The notes under the pieces are model-generated. The model was given only the letters and a program-made list of their open reading frames with translations, was not told where the DNA came from and ran no database searches. From Delphinus delphis (taxonomy: Eukaryota > Chordata > Mammalia > Artiodactyla > Delphinidae), in NCBI RefSeq assembly GCF_949987515.2, contig NC_082698.1, positions 35,267,964 through 35,331,963 on the forward strand: a DNA stretch of 64,000 nucleotides, written 5' to 3'. The translations under genes and the position numbers were made by a program. Positions within the stretch are counted from its first letter, which is position 1, and every line of letters begins with the position of its first letter. Positions 58,721 through 64,000 of this stretch are shown here, one piece after another.

Positions 58721-59051
58721 TTGTATTCACTTATTTATTTTTGGCTGCGTTGGGTCTTCGTTGCTGCACGTGGGGTTTCTCTAGTTGTGGCAAGCGGGGG
58801 CTACTCTTGGTTGCAGTGTGTGGGCTTATCATTGTGGTGGCTTCCCTTGCTGTGGAGCATGGACTCTAGGCACGTGAGCTTCAGTAGTTGTGGCACATGG
58901 GTTCCGTAGTTGTGGCTCACAGGCTCAGTAGTTGTGGCACATGGGCTTAGTCACTCTGCAGCATGTGGCACCTTCCCGGACCACGGCTTGAACCCATGTC
59001 CCCTGCATTGGCAGGTGGATTCTTAACCACTGCGCCACCAGGGAAGCCCCC
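58721..59051 (-). mobile_element. CHR-type SINE, long subtype, inside L1
   Basis: TTTATTTTTGGCTGCGTTGG start and CCACCAGGGAAGCCCC end. Perfect 14-bp duplication TCTGCCCATTTTTA at 58707-58720 and 59052-59065. Confidence 0.95.
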
Positions 59052-59177
59052 TCTGCCCATTTTTAAATTGGGTTGTTTGGTATTTGTTGTTGAGTTGTAT
59101 GAGTTTTTTATATATTTTGGCTATTAACCCCTCATCAGATATATGATTTTAAAGTATCTTCCCATTCAGTAGGTAGT

Positions 59178-59205
59178 TTTTTTTTTTAACCTGACAAAAA
59201 CTTTT

Positions 59206-59239
<34 letters not shown>

Positions 59240-59318
59240 GTATATTTCCAGATTCTTTTCCTTTATAGGTTATTACAAAATACTGATTATAGTTCCCTGT
59301 GCTATACAGTAGGTCCTT
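59178..59318 (-). mobile_element. Short L1 3'-end fragment with CA repeat
   Basis: T-run at 59178-59188, a (CA)n(TA)n tract at 59204-59240 and the L1 3' motif (+ strand) GTGCTATACAGTAGGTCC. It is inserted in the older inverted L1 segment, whose ORF2 text resumes at about 59320. Confidence 0.6.
59204..59240 (+). repeat. (CA)n(TA)n microsatellite
   Basis: ACACAC units passing into ATATAT within the short L1 3' fragment. Confidence 0.9.
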
Positions 59319-59424
59319 GTTGGTTGTCTGTTCGTTTTGTTGATAGTTTCTTTTGCTGTGCAGCTTTTTAGTTTTGCATTTGTTTCCCTTGCCTGAGGAG
59401 ATATATGTGGAAAGATAATGCTAA

Positions 59425-59768
59425 TACCTATGTCACGCCCGATAGCCTGTTAGAATGGCTATTATCAAAAAGGCAAGAAATAAGAAATGTTATAGAGAGG
59501 ATGTCGAGAAAAGGGAACCCTCATGTGCTATTGGTAGGAATGTAAATTGGTCCAGTCACTAAGGAAAACACTATGGAGTTTCTTCAAAAAATTAAGAATA
59601 GAACTACCATATGATCCAGCTATTCCTCTTCTGGGAATTTATCCAAAGAATATGAAAGCACAAATTCGTAAATATATACATACTCCTATGTTCACTACAG
59701 CATTACTTATATAGCCAAGATATGGAAAAAACCTAAATGTCCATCAACAAATGAATGGATAAAGATGT

Positions 59769-59808
<40 letters not shown>

Positions 59809-60218
59809 CACACACACACACACACACACACCCCCCACATATATAAAATGGAATACTACTCAGCCATAAAGTTAGAGGAAATCTTGCCATTTGTGACACC
59901 ACTGATGGACCTTGAGGGTATTATGCTAAATGAGATAAGTCAGATAGAGAGAGACAAATACTATATGATTTCACTCTTATGTGGGGAAAAAAAAAAGAAA
60001 AAGAACAAACTAAATGAAACAAACACACAGATAAAGAGAACAGAGTAGTTGTTACCAGAGGGGAAGGAGGGATGGGGGGGAAAGCAAATCGGGTAAGGAG
60101 TCAACTGTATGGTGATGGATGGAAACTTTTGCTGGCAAGCTGTAATGTACACATGAGTTGAATTATAATGTATACACATAAAACAATGTTATAAACAATG
60201 TTACCTCAATTTAAAAAA
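59425..60218 (+). mobile_element. L1 3' segment of the same twin-primed insertion
   Basis: Sense ORF2 end and 3' UTR, from CTGTTAGAATGGCTATTATC to an A-rich tail at 60212-60220. It holds a TG/CA microsatellite at 59769-59831. It is flanked on the right by AAAGAAGAAAAAAGAG, matching 58581-58596. Confidence 0.8.
59769..59831 (+). repeat. (TG)n-TATA-(CA)n palindromic microsatellite
   Basis: About 18 TG units, then TATA, then about 12 CA units and a C-run. The two arms are reverse complements. Confidence 0.95.
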
Positions 60219-60234
60219 AAAGAAGAAAAAAGAG

Positions 60235-60744
60235 AACTTACAAAGACTCTGGTAAAGCAATCCAAGTGCAGAATTTCCACTGGATCTCCTCTAAATCTAG
60301 TTGTCTTGCTCACAACTATTTTGACAGTTCTTTTTAATGATTCATCTTTTCCAAACTTTTCAAAAGCATTAATTTTCCAGGGAATTCCTTTTTTTCCCCT
60401 CCTGGTTCATCAGTTTTTATAATTTTAAATTAACTTGTATTAATTTTACAATGCTAAATACAATGGCATAAACAGACTTGTGAATAAACACACACCTAAC
60501 TTTTGGTGAATCCAAGTGGGGTGAAGGCAGAAGCAAGCTGGCACTCAAGGAAGTGGCAGACTCTGGGTGTGAGGGCTCAGCAGCAGTGGCCATGAGTTTT
60601 ATGGAGGGAGTGTAGTAGGCTAATCCATCATATTGCTTAAGAAGAAGTAAAAAATGCTTTATTTTTAGAACCATGATGCTTAATATATATACAATATATA
60701 AAGAGAAATGAACATATACACATATGTGTGAAATATTCTTCTAT
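60235..60744. other. Intergenic, no feature seen
   Basis: No frame or repeat recognised. Confidence 0.4.
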
Positions 60745-61080
60745 TTGTATTTTGTCAAGGGTTTTTATTCTTGTTTATTTTTCAAAAGTCAGGAGTGGAC
60801 TTTAAATTTTATCAAATGTCTTACAGGCATCTATTAAGATGAGTCTGATTTTTCTCATTTGACCTAGTAATATGATAAAGTGTAGTACATTGAAAAGAAC
60901 TGAAAAATCCTTACATTTCTAGAATAAATCTCACCTGGTTATGGTATACTCTGTTTTACCAATATCTTATTTAAGGATCTAAATTCATAAGTGAGTTTGG
61001 TGTAAAGCTTTCTTTTTAAAATTGTCTATTCTCTGACTCTCAGAACAGTGTTCATATCTTCATCTAAATGATTTTCTTAA
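60745..61080 (-). mobile_element. Old L1 ORF2 fragment
   Basis: Antisense reverse-transcriptase region: ATCTATTAAGATGAGTCTG, AATCCTTACATTTCTAG and ATTCATAAGTGAGTTTGGT match the order of L1 ORF2 read backwards. No intact frame. Confidence 0.65.
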
Positions 61081-62384
61081 TATCAATATAGCATAAATGC
61101 AGATATTTACAAAAAAGGCTACTTCTACTTAATATAATGATCCTGCTATTAAAAAAATTATTTCCAAAGTTGATTGAGTCCAGTGCTTTGAGATTTTTAC
61201 TATAGCAATTAGAAAAATCAATATTAGGTTTTCAGGGGCTTCCAACTCAAAGGAATCCTATTTCAAGGACATCACGGAGGTAAGAACCAGCAAACGAAGA
61301 GGCCAAGTGTGATTTTACGTGCACTTTTCCTTTCCTTCCGCAAATTTTATAGCAATTCCTTTTAGAAAGGACTTGGACTTGACGATTATAATGAAAGAGA
61401 GGCTTAAAGCAAGAGTAGATCAACTAAAAGCCAACCCCTTAACATAAGTTTTAAGAGTCCTCAAAATAACCACTTTTTGAGCAGTAAAATTTAAATAAGC
61501 CATGTATATCAAGTAAAGCTGAAAAGCATGAACTTTTAAATGAGCAAGAAACATTTTTAAAGAGTCTCTTGAATATTGAAACATCTTATTCAATTATACC
61601 TTCCATTTATCACTTAACGGAAAGGATAAATGAACTAGTCTTTGCTTTTCTCTTAAAATATCTAAATTCTTTATGGGGACAGCCTTTTTTTTTTTTTTTA
61701 AATGCTTTACTAGGTTTTGCTATTTTAATGGCTTAAATATAAGACTGCTTTTATAGACTACCGGTATCTAGCTCCAAGTGAAAATAGTGAGTCATACGGA
61801 GGTTCCGTTTCTGTTGCGGCTGATGGATTCTCAAAAGGCAGAAGGGAGTGCTGACAGAGACGGGGACTCATTTCAGCTCTCACACTTGGCTTTCTTGCAG
61901 GCTGGAAGAGAATCATCATCTACTTCTGATGTCCGAGGTTTCTTCACCGTGGAAATAATTCCAAAAGCAGTTTTTCTAGTTTCTATAAGACAAACAGGGA
62001 AACCAAAGTGCCTGAAGTTAAGCCATGATTTCAAAAGAGGTGGTTTTAACAAGCATCCCCATGTTACTGTGACTTACAGCATGAGTAAATGATGAAACCA
62101 TAATAAACTGCTATGAGTGTTGATGCCATTTACAGTTCTCACCTTGCCCCACCACCAGCTTCTACAAATATCTGTATATTTTTAACATCTAGTTCATTCC
62201 AAAGGGACTACCCCAAGGGTAAAACTATATAGGGCAGGTTATCTCTAATGGTCTGTCCGAGGCATCTTAGGTAGCCAGAACCCAAGTTTCAGAGCTTGGT
62301 GCAGCACATGCTTAAAGTGTGGTAGAAACACAAATGAATCAAGACAGCAACTACAACAGTCTGCTTCCCTGCTTGTGTGTGTGC
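61081..62384. other. Intergenic, no gene recognised
   Basis: A 104-codon + frame (61778-62092) has no known domain. A T-run lies at about 61686-61699. Confidence 0.4.
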
Positions 62385-62540
62385 TCACTTCATTTTATAG
62401 CACAGACCATTCATTATCTGTGTTCCCCACTAGATCATGATTATACCTCTGAAGAATCAATTGTATGGCGAACATCCAACAATGCCTGGTTATTTAACAG
62501 GTGTTTAAGAAATACTTGTTGAGTGAACGAGGAATAACGC
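62385..62540 (+). mobile_element. Ancient L2 3' terminus
   Basis: ACAATGCCTGGTTATTTAAC followed by AGAAATACTTGTTGAGTGAAC is the L2 end motif. Confidence 0.5.
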
Positions 62541-62679
62541 ACATGGTTATTGATCTCTTATATATTGGTGACAATGAACAAAGAAGAATGGGAATTATTG
62601 AAAGTTTAGGTCAGGTTGCTAGTAGAGTTCAACTTAAATGTAGCTAACTTCTGCTAAAAATGTACTAAGGGGCCAGGCT

Positions 62680-63100
62680 CTGTGTCATCTACAGAGGATC
62701 TTAGGATGCCTAACACAGTACTTCTTCCTACCACACACTGAGATAGCACATCAGGGGCAAATATAATAGGAATGGAGGCACCACAAGAAGTAACTCTGCC
62801 TGGATGAATCAGGAAGGTATCATGAAAGAAGTGATGCTAAGAATAGGGAAGAAGGAAAAGGAAAGGAGAGGAAAGTGTTGCTTTGCAAAGGCATAGGGAG
62901 AGAGGTAAGAAGAATCTAATATACTTAGGGGACAATATGGCCGGTGTAAAGGAGGAGCATGAAAAAATTAGGGGGAAACGAGGCTGGTACTTGTGAAGGG
63001 CCACAGTGCCGTGAAAAGAGATTTAAACTGAGTCCTTAGGAAACAGGGAAGGACTGGGGAGGAGAGAAAGAGAGACCCCTTGGATACAAAGGAGATAAAA
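62680..63100 (-). mobile_element. Probable ancient L2 fragment
   Basis: Purine-rich text with GAAGGTATCATGAAAGAAGTG and TTGCAAAGGCATAGGG resembles L2 read backwards. Weak. Confidence 0.45.
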
Positions 63101-64000
63101 ATCAAAAGGATTTGATAAACATAAATTTAGTTAAGAATTATTTCTTATTTCATGTACAAAAGTCAATTCTAAAAGTTAAATATTACCTTCTCATTTATCA
63201 GGATTAATTTACCAAGTCTACTAAATCTTTGCCAGTTATTTAAAAGCATTTTAATTTATAAAAGGGACAAAACTGCTCTCAAGGTCATTAAAATACCAAC
63301 ATAATCAGAGAACCTCAAAATAAACAGCAATTGCCCGTGATTTCCAAAAAATGTTACATTTAGAGATGTTTATCACTATGATTATGAGTAAACGTCTAAA
63401 AATCAGTAGAATGAATAAAAAATATAAAAATTAAATTGTGAAAATCAACACTTTGTAACAAAACTAAATGCATTAGTTTCAAAATTATATTAGTTTCATC
63501 TCAGAAATATTTTTTTTTACATCACATGAACATTTACTTCTTAATCTAAGACAACGGATTATAAACCGTTGAAAAACAAGACTTTTATAATTATCAGATA
63601 AAGTAACTCTTTTAGATCTTGAACCTCTTTCCTCTGTCCCCTCCCCACAACCTCCTTAGAATTGCTATTCATTGGTTTCTAGAATCCCACAGGACCCATC
63701 TAACTGTGATGCCCTGTAGCAAGCCTTCCCATGTAGAAGCCCAGCTACTGCATGTCCCAAGTCTTCTGTTTTCCAGGTATCCATTCCTGCACTGCCTTCA
63801 ACAATTGCTCTCATGATAAGGTTTTCACACCCTCCAAGAATTAACCATCTTCTGGTAGTGCTTCAGTGCAGTGCTGTCCTTCTTAAATGTGGCACTCAGG
63901 GTGATAGAGATGCCAGCCAGGACTTATCAGTGCAGAGGATAATGATGACACTTTGAATCTTCCTGCCTCAGAATCTTGTATTTCTTCTAATGTAACCTTA
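63101..64000. other. Intergenic to window end
   Basis: AT-rich then mixed sequence with no gene recognised. Confidence 0.4.

Larger units (their letters stand above)
58597..59425 (-). mobile_element. L1 fragment, inverted 5' segment of a twin-primed insertion
   Basis: Antisense ORF2 sequence from the position GCAAATCAAACC back to the CTCAGGCAAGGG motif. It is interrupted by a CHR SINE (58721-59051) and a short L1 3' fragment (about 59178-59318). It joins a + strand L1 segment at about 59425 whose L1 position continues from the left edge of this one. Confidence 0.75.

Overview
This window is mammalian nuclear DNA, most likely from a cetacean (whale or dolphin). The main evidence is about 19 copies of a tRNA-derived SINE of the CHR type, whose head reads GGGCTTCCCTGGTGG. 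Many copies still carry near-perfect target-site duplications. A 7-kb LINE-1 with a cetartiodactyl-type 5' end, ancient L2, MIR, MLT and MER repeats, and one spliced gene with mammalian exon structure agree with this. The species cannot be fixed from sequence reading alone. There is no bacterial or phage content. Nearly all long ORFs are translations of repeats.

The one confident protein gene is ANKRD1 (CARP, cardiac ankyrin repeat protein) on the + strand. It has nine coding exons from 37219 to 45429, with GT-AG introns that are all phase 0. The total is 960 bp, giving 319 residues plus stop, the usual mammalian length. A TATA box lies at 37127-37134 and TEAD-type M-CAT motifs lie upstream. 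The 3' UTR has an AU-rich stretch and a polyadenylation signal at 46158-46163. Exons 5 to 8 are each exactly 99 bp and each encodes one 33-residue ankyrin repeat. No frameshift or premature stop is seen.

Layout: 1-35150 is repeat-rich intergenic DNA. It holds L2, MIR, a candidate ERV LTR, an L1 3' end, 14 CHR SINEs, a 284-bp Tigger1-like transposon, nested MLT1 and MER1 elements, an MLT2 LTR and several microsatellites. A solo gammaretrovirus-like LTR with a perfect 4-bp CTTT duplication (35158-35592) sits about 1.6 kb upstream of ANKRD1. ANKRD1 occupies 37.16-46.18 kb, and its last intron carries two head-to-head SINEs and a CA repeat. From 46.2 to 64 kb the DNA is again repeats: MER20, L2, an old L1 split by a nearly full-length younger L1 (50911-57938), and an L1 with a twin-priming inversion (58597-60218).

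I did not find a novel gene system. The most informative observations are mobile-element histories: three-copy target duplication, twin priming, a probable L1 3' transduction and a solo LTR. Possible cis effects on ANKRD1 come next: the LTR upstream, the inverted SINE pair in intron 8 and the CA repeat next to the exon 9 acceptor.
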